From: Bacteroidales bacterium
GTDB taxonomy: Bacteria > Bacteroidota > Bacteroidia > Bacteroidales > UBA932
Assembly: GCA_017548445.1 (NCBI GenBank)
Contig: JAFYZZ010000093.1
Location: forward strand, 36,441-100,440
Length of the DNA: 64,000 nucleotides
Reading direction: 5' to 3'
Below the pieces are notes generated by a model. It was given only the letters and a program-made list of their open reading frames with translations. It was not told the DNA's origin and did no database searches. This document shows, in pieces, positions 11,123-20,919 of this stretch; within the stretch, counting starts at the first letter, position 1; every line of letters begins with the position of its first letter. A program made the position numbers and the translations under genes.

Positions 11123-11260
11123 AACTAACCGGGGGCAAAAAGCCCGCTTTACGGTCACGAATCTCGGATTTTTTTGTTGAAAAAGCAAGGAACACTGCAA
11201 AATATTTTGAAAAAAACTTAAAAATGCTTTACTTTGGGAGGAAATCGCGTTAGTTAGTTT
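11123..11260. promoter_or_regulatory. Divergent ilvD / thrA promoter region with GGTTAGTTA leader motifs
   Basis: This 138-base region separates the ilv-leu and thr operons. For thrA (plus) there is TTTG at 11206-11209, a 19-base spacer, and the box TTACTTTG at 11229-11236, close to the Bacteroidota TTTG-N19-TAnnTTTG promoter. The leader then ends GTTAGTTAGTTT immediately before the ATG. For ilvD (minus) the leader reads CCGGTTAGTT (reverse of 11123-11132) directly before the ATG, behind a small GGGC-TTTTT-GCCC hairpin. No leader peptide rich in Thr, Ile, Leu or Val was found on either strand. Confidence 0.65.
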
Positions 11261-13702
11261 ATGAAAATTCTCAAATTCGGCGGTTCTTCGGTGGCTACAC
11301 CGGAGAGCATTCTCAAGGTAAAGGATATAGTCAGCTCCCGCAGTGAGGCCCCGGTCGTCGTCGTGTCGGCCCTGGGCGGCGTGACAGACCAGCTGATCCG
11401 CGCTTCGCGCCTCGCCGAAAAGGGCGACGGCGCCTTCCGCGAGGAAATCGCTGCGCTGCGCGAACGGCACCACGCCCTCTGCCACGCCGTGGTGGACGAC
11501 GTACCCCGGCAGAACAGCCTTCTGGGGGAACTGGATGCGCTGATCGACCAACTGTACCGAATCTGCGAAGGGGTTTCCCTGCTGCAGGTTCTCCCGCCCA
11601 AGACCGCCAACGAGGTGATGAGTTTCGGCGAGCGTCTGTCCGCCCGCATCGTCACGGCCGTCCTTCCCGGCGCCGTCCTGTATGACTCCATCGGATTCAT
11701 CCGCACCCGCCGGCACGGCAACCGCGACACCGTGGACCAGGCCCTTACTTACGATTTGATACAAGACGCCTTCCGCGACTGGCCGGAACGGCACTGCACG
11801 GCCGTCGTGCCGGGCTTCGTCGCCTCCGACGCCGCCACCGGCGAGATCACCACGCTGGGCCGCGGCGGGTCCGACTACACCGCCAGCCTGCTCGCCGCCG
11901 CGCTGGACGCCGAGATGCTCGAGATCTGGACCGACGTGGACGGCTTTATGACGGCGGACCCGCGCATCATCAAAACTTCCTACGTCATCGACGAGATGAC
12001 CTACGAGGAAGCGATGGAGCTGTGCAACTTCGGGGCGAAGGTCATCTATCCTCCCACCCTGTATCCCGTCTGCGCGAAGGCCATCCCCATCCTCATCAAG
12101 AACACCTTCAATCCGGAAGCGCCGGGCACCGTCGTCAAGAAGGAATGCCGGCCCGGAAACACCACCATCAAGGGCATCTCGTCCATCGACGACATCTCCC
12201 TGATCACCCTGTCCGGCACCTCGATGGTGGGCGTGGTGGGCGTGGACAGCCGCATCTTCACGGCCCTCGCCCGCGAGCAGATCAGCGCCTTCCTCGTGAG
12301 CCAGTCCGCCTCCGAGACGGGCATCTCCATCGGCGTGAGCCGCTCCGACGCGGAAACCGCCCGCCAGGTGCTCACCGAAGCCTTCGAGCGCGAGATCTCC
12401 CGCGGGGCCATCAACCCGGTGGAAGTACGCACCGAACTGGCCGCCGTGGCCGTGATCGGCGAGAATATGAAGCAGCACGCCGGACTCGCCGGCAAGCTCT
12501 TCTCCGTGCTCGGCCGCAACGGCATCAGCGTCATCGCCCTGGCGCAAGGCGCCGCGGAATCGAACATTTCCTTCATCGTGGAGCGCCGCCAGCTGCGCAA
12601 GTCGCTGAACGTCATCCACGACAACTTCTTCCTGTCCGAATACCAGGAACTCAACCTCTTCCTCTGCGGAACCGGCACCGTGGGCGGCCGCCTGATCGCC
12701 CAGATCGCGCATCAGCGGGAGCAGCTGATGCGTTCGCGCGGGCTCAAAATCAATATCGTGGGCGTGGCCCGCAGCACGAAGGCCGTGTTCGACCGCGGCG
12801 GCATCGACCCTGATCACTGGCAGGAAAGGCTGCAGCAGGACGGCATTCCCATCGACGCGGAACGCCTCCGGGAAGAGGTCCTTGCGATGAACATCTTCAA
12901 CTCCGTGTTCGTGGACTGCACCGCCAGCGCGGAAGTGGCCGCCCTGTACGGCGACTTCTTCGACCACGGCATCTCCGTCGTCGCCGCCAACAAGATCGCG
13001 GCCTCGTCGGATTATGCGGAATACCGCCGGCTGAAGGACCTGGCCCGCAAGCGCGGCGTCAAGTGGCTCTTCGAAACCAACGTGGGCGCCGGCCTTCCCA
13101 TCATCGGCACCATCAACGACCTGTGCAACTCCGGCGACCGCATCCTCAGGATGGAGGCCGTCCTGAGCGGCACCCTCAACTTCATCTTCAACACCATCTC
13201 CGCCGACATCCCCTTCAGCGAGACCGTCCGGATGGCCAAGGAACAGGGCTTCTCCGAGCCCGACCCGCGCATCGACCTGTCCGGCAAGGACGTCATCCGC
13301 AAGCTGGTCATCCTGTCCCGCGAGGCGGGCTATGAGGTGAACCAGGAAGACGTGGAGAAGCACCTCTTCATCCCGCAGGAGTTCTTCGACTGCAGCGAGG
13401 AGGAATTCTGGGCGAAACTCCCCTCCCTCGACGCCGGCTTCGAGGAGCGCCGCCGCGCGCTGGAAGCCGAAGGCAAACGCTGGAGGTTCGTGGCCAAGAT
13501 GGAGGAAGGCCGCCTGGAAGTGGCGCTGCGCGCCGTGGAGAATATGCACTCCTTCTACGTCCTGGACGGCTCCAACAACATCATCCTGCTCACCACGGAG
13601 CGCTACAACCGCCATCCGATGCTCATCCAGGGCTACGGGGCGGGCGCGGACGTGACGGCCGCCGGCGTCTTCGCCGACATTATGAGCATCGCCAACATCT
13701 GA
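11261..13702 (+). CDS. thrA: Bifunctional aspartokinase / homoserine dehydrogenase
   Basis: The 813-residue fusion has an aspartokinase domain ([13 protein letters not shown] at the start; about residues 1-280 with [18 protein letters not shown]), a central ACT regulatory region (about 310-455), and a homoserine dehydrogenase domain from about 460 ([14 protein letters not shown], then ANKIAASS and [10 protein letters not shown]). It catalyses the first and third steps from aspartate towards threonine, and homoserine for methionine. The ACT region is the usual site of threonine inhibition. It is the first gene of thrA-thrB-thrC-asd, with a 7-base gap to thrB. Confidence 0.98.
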   Translation: MKILKFGGSSVATPESILKVKDIVSSRSEAPVVVVSALGGVTDQLIRASRLAEKGDGAFREEIAALRERHHALCHAVVDDVPRQNSLLGELDALIDQLYRICEGVSLLQVLPPKTANEVMSFGERLSARIVTAVLPGAVLYDSIGFIRTRRHGNRDTVDQALTYDLIQDAFRDWPERHCTAVVPGFVASDAATGEITTLGRGGSDYTASLLAAALDAEMLEIWTDVDGFMTADPRIIKTSYVIDEMTYEEAMELCNFGAKVIYPPTLYPVCAKAIPILIKNTFNPEAPGTVVKKECRPGNTTIKGISSIDDISLITLSGTSMVGVVGVDSRIFTALAREQISAFLVSQSASETGISIGVSRSDAETARQVLTEAFEREISRGAINPVEVRTELAAVAVIGENMKQHAGLAGKLFSVLGRNGISVIALAQGAAESNISFIVERRQLRKSLNVIHDNFFLSEYQELNLFLCGTGTVGGRLIAQIAHQREQLMRSRGLKINIVGVARSTKAVFDRGGIDPDHWQERLQQDGIPIDAERLREEVLAMNIFNSVFVDCTASAEVAALYGDFFDHGISVVAANKIAASSDYAEYRRLKDLARKRGVKWLFETNVGAGLPIIGTINDLCNSGDRILRMEAVLSGTLNFIFNTISADIPFSETVRMAKEQGFSEPDPRIDLSGKDVIRKLVILSREAGYEVNQEDVEKHLFIPQEFFDCSEEEFWAKLPSLDAGFEERRRALEAEGKRWRFVAKMEEGRLEVALRAVENMHSFYVLDGSNNIILLTTERYNRHPMLIQGYGAGADVTAAGVFADIMSIANI

Positions 13703-13709
13703 CAGGCCT

Positions 13710-14636
13710 ATGAAACGGATCAAAGTCTTCGCCCCTGCCTCCATAGCCAACCTTGGCTGCGGGTTCGACATTATGGGAATGGCCCTCGACGAGGTCGGGG
13801 ACGTGCTTGAAATGACCCTGGACGAGGAAGGAGAGGGTATCTCCATCGAGAACGACACCGACGTCCCCCTTCCCTCGGACATCGAGGACAACGTCATCAC
13901 CCCGGTGATCCGCAAGTTCTTCGCCCTGACCGGGAAATCCGGCCGGGTGGACGTGCGCGTGCTGAAGAAGATCTTCCCGGGTTCCGGCATCGGTTCCAGC
14001 GCCGCCTCCAGCGCCGCGGCGGCCTTCGGCATCAACGAACTGTTCGGCGCGCCCCTGGGCGAGGAGGACGTGGTGGTGTGCGCGATGGAGGGCGAGAACC
14101 TCGCCAGCGGCGGCTATCACGCCGACAACGCCGCCCCCGCCGTGATGGGCGGCATCACGCTCATCCGCGGCTACGACCCGCTGGACATCATCAAGCTGCC
14201 CGTCCCGGGCAACCTCTACTGCCCCGTCATCCACCCCCACCTGACCGTCTCCACCAAGCAGGCGCGCAGCATCCTCCCCAAGGAGATCCCGATGCACACC
14301 GCCGTCACCCAGTGGGGCAACGTGGGCGGGCTGGTGGCCGGCCTCTGCACCGGCAACATCGAACTGGTGGGCCGCTCGATGCGCGATGCCGTGGCGGAAC
14401 CCTTCCGCAAGCAGTTCATCCCGGGCTTCGACGAACTCCGGGCCAAACTTCTCGGCGCCGGCGCCCTGGCGATGAACATCAGCGGCTCGGGTCCCTCGGT
14501 GTTCGCCCTCGCCGGCCGCGGCGACATCGCCCAGCGCGTGGGGGCCATTATGGAGCGGCATTTCGCCCAGCAGGGCATCCTCTCGGAAACTTACGTCGTG
14601 AAAGTGTCCAACAAAGGCGCACGCCTCATCGCATAA
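13710..14636 (+). CDS. thrB: Homoserine kinase
   Basis: The 308-residue GHMP-family kinase phosphorylates homoserine with ATP. Motifs are [17 protein letters not shown] at the N-terminus, the ATP-binding [17 protein letters not shown], and the C-terminal [12 protein letters not shown]. Its length is as expected. It lies between thrA and thrC with gaps of 7 and 5 bases, so all three are surely co-transcribed. Confidence 0.97.
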   Translation: MKRIKVFAPASIANLGCGFDIMGMALDEVGDVLEMTLDEEGEGISIENDTDVPLPSDIEDNVITPVIRKFFALTGKSGRVDVRVLKKIFPGSGIGSSAASSAAAAFGINELFGAPLGEEDVVVCAMEGENLASGGYHADNAAPAVMGGITLIRGYDPLDIIKLPVPGNLYCPVIHPHLTVSTKQARSILPKEIPMHTAVTQWGNVGGLVAGLCTGNIELVGRSMRDAVAEPFRKQFIPGFDELRAKLLGAGALAMNISGSGPSVFALAGRGDIAQRVGAIMERHFAQQGILSETYVVKVSNKGARLIA

Positions 14637-14641
14637 CGCTT

Positions 14642-15949
14642 ATGAAGTACTACAGCACCAACGGAAAAGCCCCCCTCGCCGGCCTGGAGAAGGCGGTGGT
14701 CCGCGGACTCGCCGAGGACCGCGGACTCTATATGCCCGAACGCATCCCCTCTCTGCCCGCCGATTTCTTCGCCCACATCCAGACGCTCACCTTCCAGGAA
14801 ATCGCCTGCACCGTGGCCGACGCCCTCTTCGGCGAAGACGTGCCGCAGAAGGAGCTGCACCGCATCGTGGAGGAGACGCTCTCCTTCGACTGCCCGGTGG
14901 TGCCGATCACGCGCAGCATCGGCGCGCTGGAGCTCTTCCACGGCCCCACCCTGGCGTTCAAGGACGTCGGAGCCCGCTTTATGGCGCGCCTGCTGGGGTA
15001 TTTCACCCGCGCTTCGCTCGACCGCAGGACCGTGCACGTGCTCGTGGCCACCTCCGGCGACACCGGCAGCGCCGTGGCGAACGGTTTCCTGGGCGTGGAA
15101 GGCGTGCAGGTGCACGTCCTCTACCCGAAAGGGAAGGTCAGCCCCATCCAGGAAGCCCAGTTCACCACCCTCGGGCAGAACGTCACCGCCCTCGAGGTGG
15201 ACGGCTGCTTCGACGACTGCCAGGCCCTCGTCAAGAGCGCCTTTATGGACGCGGGACTCACGGAACGCCTGCGCCTGACCTCGGCCAACAGCATCAACGT
15301 CGCGCGTCTGCTGCCGCAGAGTTTCTACTATTTCCACGGCTACGCGCAGATGAAGCGGCTCGGCCTCGCCCGGCAGCTGGTCGTGTGCGTGCCGAGCGGC
15401 AACTTCGGCAACCTGTGCGCCGGCCTCTTCGCCGCGAAGATGGGCCTGCCGGTGAAGCGTTTCGTGGCGGCGAACAACGCCAACGACGTTTTCTACGAAT
15501 ACCTGCAGACCGGAGCCTATTCTCCCCGGCCCAGCATCCCCACGCTCGCGAACGCGATGGACGTGGGCGACCCGAGCAACGCCGCCCGCATCTTCGACCT
15601 GTACGGAGGCGACTGGGAAGCCCTGACGGCCGACATCTCCGGCGCGACCGTAAGCGATGCGGAGATCCGCGAGACCATCCGGGACTGCCGCCGCCAGTAC
15701 GGCTACCTGCTGGACCCGCACGGTGCCTGCGGCTTCAAGGCCGTGTATCACAACCTCGCCCCGGGCGAGTCGGTGCTGCTGTGCGAAACCGCCCACCCCG
15801 CCAAGTTCAAGGACATCGTGGAAGACGCCGCCGGCGAGCGCGTGGAGGTGCCCGAGCGGCTCGCCGCCTTCCTGCGCGGACAGAAGCAGACCGTCCCGAT
15901 GGGTACGGATTTTGCGGCGTTCAAGGCATATCTCTCCCAACTGAAATAA
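14642..15949 (+). CDS. thrC: Threonine synthase
   Basis: The 435-residue PLP enzyme converts O-phosphohomoserine to threonine. It begins MKYYSTNGKAPLAGLEKAVVRGL. The PLP-lysine segment is FHGPTLAFKDVGARFM, followed by VATSGDTGSAVANGF and VCVPSGNFGNLCAGL. The frame is open upstream through thrB, but the conserved N-terminus and a 5-base gap after thrB place the start at 14642. The family is the fold-type II threonine synthase with an N-terminal cap domain, as in E. coli and fungi. Confidence 0.97.
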   Translation: MKYYSTNGKAPLAGLEKAVVRGLAEDRGLYMPERIPSLPADFFAHIQTLTFQEIACTVADALFGEDVPQKELHRIVEETLSFDCPVVPITRSIGALELFHGPTLAFKDVGARFMARLLGYFTRASLDRRTVHVLVATSGDTGSAVANGFLGVEGVQVHVLYPKGKVSPIQEAQFTTLGQNVTALEVDGCFDDCQALVKSAFMDAGLTERLRLTSANSINVARLLPQSFYYFHGYAQMKRLGLARQLVVCVPSGNFGNLCAGLFAAKMGLPVKRFVAANNANDVFYEYLQTGAYSPRPSIPTLANAMDVGDPSNAARIFDLYGGDWEALTADISGATVSDAEIRETIRDCRRQYGYLLDPHGACGFKAVYHNLAPGESVLLCETAHPAKFKDIVEDAAGERVEVPERLAAFLRGQKQTVPMGTDFAAFKAYLSQLK

Positions 15950-15964
15950 ACGAATCCAACCAAT

Positions 15965-16966
15965 ATGAAAGTAGCGATTGTAGGTGTAAGCGGAGCCGTG
16001 GGACAGGAGTTCCTGCGGGTCCTCGACGAAAGGGATTTCCCCATTGACGAACTGGTTCTCTTCGGCTCTCCCAGGAGCGCCGGAAGCAAATATACCTTCC
16101 GCGGCAAGGAGTATGAAGTGAAGCTCCTCCAGCACAACGACGACTTCAAGGGCGTGGACTACGCCTTCGTGTCGGCCGGAGCCGGGACTTCCAAAGAATT
16201 CGCGGAGACGATCACGAAATACGGCGCCGTGATGATCGACAACTCCAGCGCCTTCCGGATGGATCCGGACGTGCCTCTCGTGGTGCCCGAGTGCAACGCG
16301 GAAGACGCCCTGGTGCGCCCGCGCGGCATCATCGCCAACCCCAACTGCACCACCATTATGATGGTCGTGGTGCTGAAGCCCATCGAGGCCCTCTCGCACA
16401 TCACCCGCATCCACGTGGCGTCCTACCAGTCCGCCTCCGGCGCGGGCGCCCAGGCGATGGCCGAGCTGCAGCAGCAGTACAGGGAAATCGTCGAAGGCAA
16501 GCCCGTGACGGTCAAGAAGTTCGCCTACCAGCTGGCCTACAACGTCATCCCGCAGGTGGACGTATTTACCGACAACGGCTACACCAAGGAGGAGATGAAG
16601 ATGTTCAACGAGACGCGCAAGATCCTCCATTCCGACGTCAAGTGCAGCGCGATGTGCGTGCGCATCTCCTCGCTGCGCTCCCACTCCGAGGCCGTTTGGA
16701 TCGAGACCGAGAAGCCCCTCTCCGTGGAGCAGGTGCAGGCCGCCATCGCCGCCGCCCCGGGCGTGACGCTGCAGGACGACCCCGCCACGCAGACCTACCC
16801 GATGCCGCTGTTCACCGGCGGCAAGGACGACGTGTTCGTGGGCCGCGTCCGCAAGGACCTCGCGAACGAGAACGGCACCACCCTCTGGCTCTCCGGCGAC
16901 CAGATCAAGAAAGGCGCCGCCCTGAACGCGGTGCAGATTGCAGAATATTTAATCTCGCAGAAATGA
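15965..16966 (+). CDS. asd: Aspartate-semialdehyde dehydrogenase
   Basis: The 333-residue protein reduces aspartyl phosphate with NADPH to aspartate semialdehyde, the step between the two activities of ThrA; it also feeds lysine and diaminopimelate. It has [15 protein letters not shown] at the N-terminus, the active-site cysteine in [14 protein letters not shown] and the downstream [14 protein letters not shown] 15-base gap follows thrC and a 4-base overlap leads into the next gene, so it closes the biosynthetic part of the thr operon. Confidence 0.97.
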   Translation: MKVAIVGVSGAVGQEFLRVLDERDFPIDELVLFGSPRSAGSKYTFRGKEYEVKLLQHNDDFKGVDYAFVSAGAGTSKEFAETITKYGAVMIDNSSAFRMDPDVPLVVPECNAEDALVRPRGIIANPNCTTIMMVVVLKPIEALSHITRIHVASYQSASGAGAQAMAELQQQYREIVEGKPVTVKKFAYQLAYNVIPQVDVFTDNGYTKEEMKMFNETRKILHSDVKCSAMCVRISSLRSHSEAVWIETEKPLSVEQVQAAIAAAPGVTLQDDPATQTYPMPLFTGGKDDVFVGRVRKDLANENGTTLWLSGDQIKKGAALNAVQIAEYLISQK

Positions 16967-17631
16967 AAAGGATCCTTTTGACGGCGGCGTTGTGCTGCCT
17001 TGCTGCCGGGGCCTTCGCCCAGGACGAATTCAAGTTTTCCGACCACGGGATTTCCCTGCAGGAGATGGTGAAGGAATGGCACGACCAGAACCTGTACACC
17101 GCCGGCTGGGACGACAATCCCGGTATCCGCAACTATTTCGTCGGCCTGGCCGACGCCTATCCCACGGATCTTTTCCAGACCGTCGTGCATAAGTTCCTTG
17201 GTTTCGACGTGGATAATGCATTCGACGAATTCATCCTGGACGAGAGGAACGGCTATGTAGCCGCCGGCCTGTGCACGGAACTGTCCTGCTCCGTGCAGAT
17301 GTGCTACTGGCGCTGTGGCGACGGCTCCCGCCTCATCGGCGTGGCCGTGCAGGGTTACGAGTATTCGGACGAGGAGATGGAACCGGATGAAGACGGTGAA
17401 TACGGGCACTGGACGGTCTGCTTCAACGACCTCGCTTTCTTCCGCGTCCTGCAGGACGAGCTGATCTGGCGTCCCGTCCCGGCCAGGGAACTCTGCGGAC
17501 GGGATTACGATTTCAAGGAGTATTACGTCGAACTCCCCCGCAGCGGCAAGGACATCCGGATGACGGACAACGACGGCGAGATCACGCTCCTCAAGTGGGA
17601 CGGCGCCCGCTTCAGCGTCACCAAGCCGTGA
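16963..17631 (+). CDS. Secreted protein of unknown function
   Basis: The 222-residue protein has a clear signal peptide ([20 protein letters not shown], cleavage after AFA or AQ). The mature part is acidic, with many Asp, Glu, Trp and Tyr residues and several cysteines ([15 protein letters not shown], about residues 102-116). I do not recognise a family. The ATG overlaps the asd stop by four bases, so it is probably translated with the thr operon, although an envelope or periplasmic protein has no obvious role there. The next gene begins inside its last codons. Confidence 0.8.
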   Translation: MKRILLTAALCCLAAGAFAQDEFKFSDHGISLQEMVKEWHDQNLYTAGWDDNPGIRNYFVGLADAYPTDLFQTVVHKFLGFDVDNAFDEFILDERNGYVAAGLCTELSCSVQMCYWRCGDGSRLIGVAVQGYEYSDEEMEPDEDGEYGHWTVCFNDLAFFRVLQDELIWRPVPARELCGRDYDFKEYYVELPRSGKDIRMTDNDGEITLLKWDGARFSVTKP

Positions 17632-18587
17632 CCGACGGAAAGGCCTGCACCATTGACGCGGTACTGCCCTGGGTGGACGGAAGCGATCCCGTCCTGGCGG
17701 TGCGCCGCAGTCAGTATGCCGGCGGAGGCGAACTGTCCAACGAGGAAGTGGGCGGCAGCAGCCGGTATGCTTCCGTCGGGGAGATCCGCTGGTGCGTGGC
17801 CTCCCTGCTGCGTTATGCGCCGTTCATCCGCAAGGTCTTCATCGTCACGGACGGGCAGGACCCGAAACTGGACGGGATGCTGCGCGAGCACTTTCCGGAC
17901 CGCACAGACGATGTGGTGGTCGTGGACCATCGCGTCATCTTCCGGGGCCGGGAGGAGGCGCTGCCCACCTTCAACTCCAATTCCATCGACACGCTGATCT
18001 GGAACATCCCGGACCTCGCGGAGCGTTTCATCTACCTCAACGACGACTATATGCTTGTCCGCCCCACCCTGCCGGAAGACTATTTCCGCGGAGACAAGGT
18101 GGTCTGCTACGCCAAGCGGTTTCCGGCCCGGTTCGTCCGCCTGCTGCGCGCCCTGAAGCCCGGACACGTCGGCTACAAGGCCTCGATGCTGCGGGCGCTG
18201 GACCTGATGGGCGGCGGAAGTCACATCATCAATCTGGGCCACGCGCCCTGCCCGATGCTGAAGAGCTGGTTCGCACGCTGGGCGGAAGAGCGCCCGGATA
18301 TGGTGTCGCTCAACCTGCGGGACAAGTTCCGCACCGTGGAACAATTCGAGGCGCAGGAACCCTTTTATCTGGATATGGAGCGTCAGGGCCGGCTCATCCT
18401 CATTTCCGATCTCGAGGCGTCGATGTGCTTCAAGCGCAGGAACGTGCCCGGCTACGTGGACGGGAAACTGCGGGAATTCGACGCCGACAGGACCCGCAAG
18501 TTCGTCTGTTTCAACGCATTGAACCTCTGTACCCCGGACGAGGTCTCCCAGGTGTCCACCTGGCTGGACCGGCGGATTTTCGGATAA
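17628..18587 (+). CDS. Stealth-family sugar-phosphate transferase
   Basis: The protein has 319 residues if it starts at the GTG that overlaps the upstream TGA (GTGA); an in-frame ATG at 17595 would add 11 non-conserved residues. It matches the Stealth conserved regions: CR1 IDAVLPWVDGSDP; CR2 with EIRWCVASLLRYAPFIRKVFIVTDGQDP, VVVDHRVIF, FNSNSIDTLIWNIPDL and FIYLNDDYML; then CR3/CR4-like sequence. Known family members transfer hexose-1-phosphate from a nucleotide sugar during capsule or exopolysaccharide assembly (for example CpsY, GlcNAc-1-phosphotransferase and LcbA types). It stands alone at the end of the thr operon with no other glycan genes around. Confidence 0.82.
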   Translation: MTDGKACTIDAVLPWVDGSDPVLAVRRSQYAGGGELSNEEVGGSSRYASVGEIRWCVASLLRYAPFIRKVFIVTDGQDPKLDGMLREHFPDRTDDVVVVDHRVIFRGREEALPTFNSNSIDTLIWNIPDLAERFIYLNDDYMLVRPTLPEDYFRGDKVVCYAKRFPARFVRLLRALKPGHVGYKASMLRALDLMGGGSHIINLGHAPCPMLKSWFARWAEERPDMVSLNLRDKFRTVEQFEAQEPFYLDMERQGRLILISDLEASMCFKRRNVPGYVDGKLREFDADRTRKFVCFNALNLCTPDEVSQVSTWLDRRIFG

Positions 18588-18588
18588 G

Positions 18589-18643
18589 TTTGCCTCGTCC
18601 CGCTTTTTTTCGTAACTTGCACCCGGTTAGTTAGTTTTGTATT
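18589..18643 (+). promoter_or_regulatory. purU promoter and leader with CCGGTTAGTTAG motif
   Basis: TTTG at 18589-18592 and TAACTTGC at 18613-18620 are spaced 20 bases, which fits a Bacteroidota promoter with an imperfect -7 box. The predicted transcript begins close to the CCGGTTAGTTAG motif (18623-18634), the same sequence found before thrA, ilvD and gdhA. The ATG of purU follows at 18644. Confidence 0.6.
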
Positions 18644-19510
18644 ATGACGGAAGGCAAGGCCATCATCCTGCTGCACTGCCCGGACCGGCAGGGCATCATC
18701 ACCGACATTACGGGATTCATCACCCGCAACCACGGCAACATCGTTTACATCGACCAGTACGTAGACACCATCGAGGGGCATCTGTTTATGCGCATCGAGT
18801 GGGAGCTCAAGGGATTCTTCATCCCCCGCGAACACATCAAGGAAGTCATAGACGAGCTGTTCGCCGAGCGCTATGAGATGACCTCCAGCATCTTCTTCAG
18901 CGACGAGCGGCCGCGGATGGCCATCTTCGTGAGCAAGATGAGCCACTGCCTCTACGACCTGCTGGCCCGCTACCGGGCGGGAGAATGGGACGTGGACATC
19001 CCCTGCATCGTCAGCAACCACGAGGACCTTCGTTTCGTGGCCGACCAGTTCGGCATCCCCTTCCACGTGTGGAGCATCGCTCCGGACAAGTCCAACCGCG
19101 CCGAGGTGGAGAAGGCCGAGATGGAACTGCTGCACGCCGAGCGCATCTCCTTCATCGTGCTCGCACGCTATATGCAGGTCATCAGCGACGAGATGATCGC
19201 GGAATATCCCCACCACATCATCAACATCCACCACTCCTTCCTGCCGGCCTTCGTGGGCGCGAAACCCTACCACCAGGCCTACGAGCGCGGTGTCAAGATC
19301 ATCGGCGCCACGAGCCACTATGTCACGCGGGAGTTGGACGCCGGCCCCATCATCGAGCAGGACGTGGTGCGCATCACGCACAAAGACACGCCCGACAGCC
19401 TGGTGCTGAAAGGGCGTGACCTGGAGAAAATCGTCCTGAGCCGGGCCGTAACCAAGCACATCGAGCGCAAGATCCTCACCTACAAGAACCGCACGATCGT
19501 ATTCGGGTAA
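18644..19510 (+). CDS. purU: Formyltetrahydrofolate deformylase
   Basis: The 288-residue protein hydrolyses 10-formyl-THF to formate and THF, supplying formate for PurT and balancing one-carbon units with glycine and methionine metabolism. An N-terminal ACT domain (LLHCPDRQGIITDITGFI) precedes the formyltransferase-like domain (ARYMQVISDEMI, then NIHHSFLPAFVGAKPYHQAYERGVK, and DAGPIIEQDVVRI with the catalytic Asp). Length and order match the family. It is monocistronic and runs into a convergent gene after 4 bases. Confidence 0.97.
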   Translation: MTEGKAIILLHCPDRQGIITDITGFITRNHGNIVYIDQYVDTIEGHLFMRIEWELKGFFIPREHIKEVIDELFAERYEMTSSIFFSDERPRMAIFVSKMSHCLYDLLARYRAGEWDVDIPCIVSNHEDLRFVADQFGIPFHVWSIAPDKSNRAEVEKAEMELLHAERISFIVLARYMQVISDEMIAEYPHHIINIHHSFLPAFVGAKPYHQAYERGVKIIGATSHYVTRELDAGPIIEQDVVRITHKDTPDSLVLKGRDLEKIVLSRAVTKHIERKILTYKNRTIVFG

Positions 19511-19514
19511 TCTT

Positions 19515-20396
19515 TTACAGTACCCGCAGCACGGTGACGCCGAGGATGCGTCCGTTCGCCTGCAGGTAGGCCTCCAGGGTGCGCGGTTCCACGACGACCT
19601 TTTTAGCCGCCGAGGAGGCGTGGATGAAGCCCAGGCGGTCGCCGGGCTTTTCGCGGTAGGCGATGACGACGTGCGAGTAGTCCAGCCCCTCGATGGAGGT
19701 GGCGAAGCACAAGATGTCGCCGCTGCGGATGTCAGTTTCCGCGGCGGCCAGTTTTTCCTTCGGAAGATAATACCGCACGTATCCGTCCAGGCGCTCTTCG
19801 ACCGTGCGGATGCGGCGGAGGTTCGCCTGCGCGTCCTGCGACTCCCCGGCCAAGGGCGCATAGCTGCCCGGATGCTCTGACATATACCGGACCGGGCGCG
19901 GGTCCGCCACGCCGCCCAAGCTCTGCGTGATGTCCTCGAAGAGTCCGTCCCGGACCCCCTGCCGGATCCAGTCCGAGGTGTAATGAAGCCGCGAAGGGTA
20001 ACCGTCGATGACGCCGTCGCGGTAGCGCGAGCGGACAATCGTAACGGCCAGGTCCTCGAAGGTGGCGTCCGCCCCGCAGCGGCGCGCCGTGTTCACCAGT
20101 CCCAGGCAGTTCTCCGCGAAGAGGATGCAGTCGGTCTTGGTGAGGAAGATGCGCAGACGCTCTTCCCTTCCCTCCTGCGTGCCGGCCACATAGGGTTGTC
20201 CCAGCATCTGCCGGGCCGCCCGGATCATCAACTCCGACGGACTCTCCCGGTCCGCCACGGGGGCAAGGTCTCCCAGGATGATTTCGCCCAGGGCGATGTC
20301 CTCGGCCCCGGACACATACGGAGTCGTCCCGGCAGGCTGCGCGTGCAGGCACAGCGTCGCGAAAGCCGCCAGGCAGAGCGGCAGGAGCCCTCTCAT
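19515..20396 (-). CDS. DUF1460 / N-acetylmuramoyl-L-alanine amidase-like secreted protein
   Basis: The 293-residue protein has a signal peptide (MRGLLPLCLAAFATLCLHAQ). The mature part matches the DUF1460 pattern of NlpC/P60-like peptidoglycan amidases of Bacteroidota. The catalytic cysteine segment is TKTDCILFAENCLGLVN and the histidine segment is GLDYSHVVIAYRE. It probably acts in the periplasm on cell-wall peptides or muropeptides. It lies 12 bases after the small lipoprotein gene, so the two may be co-transcribed. The exact bond cleaved is unknown. Confidence 0.85.
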   Translation of the reverse strand: MRGLLPLCLAAFATLCLHAQPAGTTPYVSGAEDIALGEIILGDLAPVADRESPSELMIRAARQMLGQPYVAGTQEGREERLRIFLTKTDCILFAENCLGLVNTARRCGADATFEDLAVTIVRSRYRDGVIDGYPSRLHYTSDWIRQGVRDGLFEDITQSLGGVADPRPVRYMSEHPGSYAPLAGESQDAQANLRRIRTVEERLDGYVRYYLPKEKLAAAETDIRSGDILCFATSIEGLDYSHVVIAYREKPGDRLGFIHASSAAKKVVVEPRTLEAYLQANGRILGVTVLRVL

Positions 20397-20408
20397 CGGA
20401 GTGCTCCG

Positions 20409-20798
20409 CTAGTTATCGTTTTCCGAGGCGCCGAGACTCTTCAGGAACTCGCCCACCTCCTCGAAGATGCCGGGGACCTGCTCACCGATTTCCTCGACGG
20501 TGGAGGACATGCTGTTGAAGCCCGCCTTCACGGCAGTCTTGAAATACTTGGCAGAGGCGTCGCGGAAACGTTTGATCTCGTCCTGGGTGAGGGAGCCCTT
20601 CTTGTCCAGAAACTCCTTGTAGAGTTTGTCGAACTTCTCGTTGGACTTCACCCACTGGTCCTGGGTGTAGTTGTCGCCGTTCTTCTCCACGGTGGCGGCA
20701 AGGGCTTCCATCCGGCCGGGCAGGCTCAAACGGTCGCAGGAGGCGGCGAGCAGCAGCGCGCACAGCGCCGCAAGCATCAAGGCAAGGAATCTGTTCAT
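20409..20798 (-). CDS. Small lipoprotein, DUF6565-like
   Basis: The protein has 129 residues from the ATG at 20798. Its lipoprotein signal is MNRFLALMLAALCALLLAASC with the lipobox cysteine near residue 21. The mature part is helical and charged: YTQDQWVKSNEKFDKLYKEF, then LTQDEIKRFRDASAKYFKTA. This resembles short Bacteroidota lipoproteins of the DUF6565 type; the function is unknown. An upstream GTG would place the start inside the predicted -7 box TATATTTG (reverse of 20816-20823), so the ATG is preferred. Confidence 0.75.
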   Translation of the reverse strand: MNRFLALMLAALCALLLAASCDRLSLPGRMEALAATVEKNGDNYTQDQWVKSNEKFDKLYKEFLDKKGSLTQDEIKRFRDASAKYFKTAVKAGFNSMSSTVEEIGEQVPGIFEEVGEFLKSLGASENDN

Positions 20799-20809
20799 AT
20801 GCGATTTGT

Positions 20810-20840
20810 TTTGCACAAATATAACAATTTTGTATATTTG
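20810..20840 (+). promoter_or_regulatory. Promoter of the 606-residue protein gene, overlapping a divergent -7 box
   Basis: TTTG at 20810-20813, a 19-base spacer and TATATTTG at 20833-20840 match the Bacteroidota consensus exactly. On the minus strand TATATTTG (20816-20823) lies inside the same 30 bases and can serve the lipoprotein gene. The two promoters overlap, so simultaneous use may be mutually exclusive. The plus-strand transcript would have a leader of about 70 bases. Confidence 0.7.
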
Positions 20841-20919
20841 TCACGAGGCTGCATAGAAAGTTCCTATTTACTCTTCCTGAGATCTTTACTTTCCGCAGTC
20901 TCTTTTTTTATTGACCACT

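Noticed and set aside
11123..11260. Possible Thr/Ile or Leu/Val leader-peptide attenuator for the thr or ilv operon, by analogy with his
   Set aside because: The distance from the -7 box to thrA is only 24 bases, and neither leader contains an open frame with regulatory codons or a terminator-antiterminator pair.
11123..14035. Open frame continuing upstream of ilvD on the minus strand for nearly 1000 codons
   Set aside because: It is antisense to thrA and thrB. High GC leaves few stop codons; the translated sequence is low in structure and has no family. The conserved ilvD N-terminus starts at 11122.
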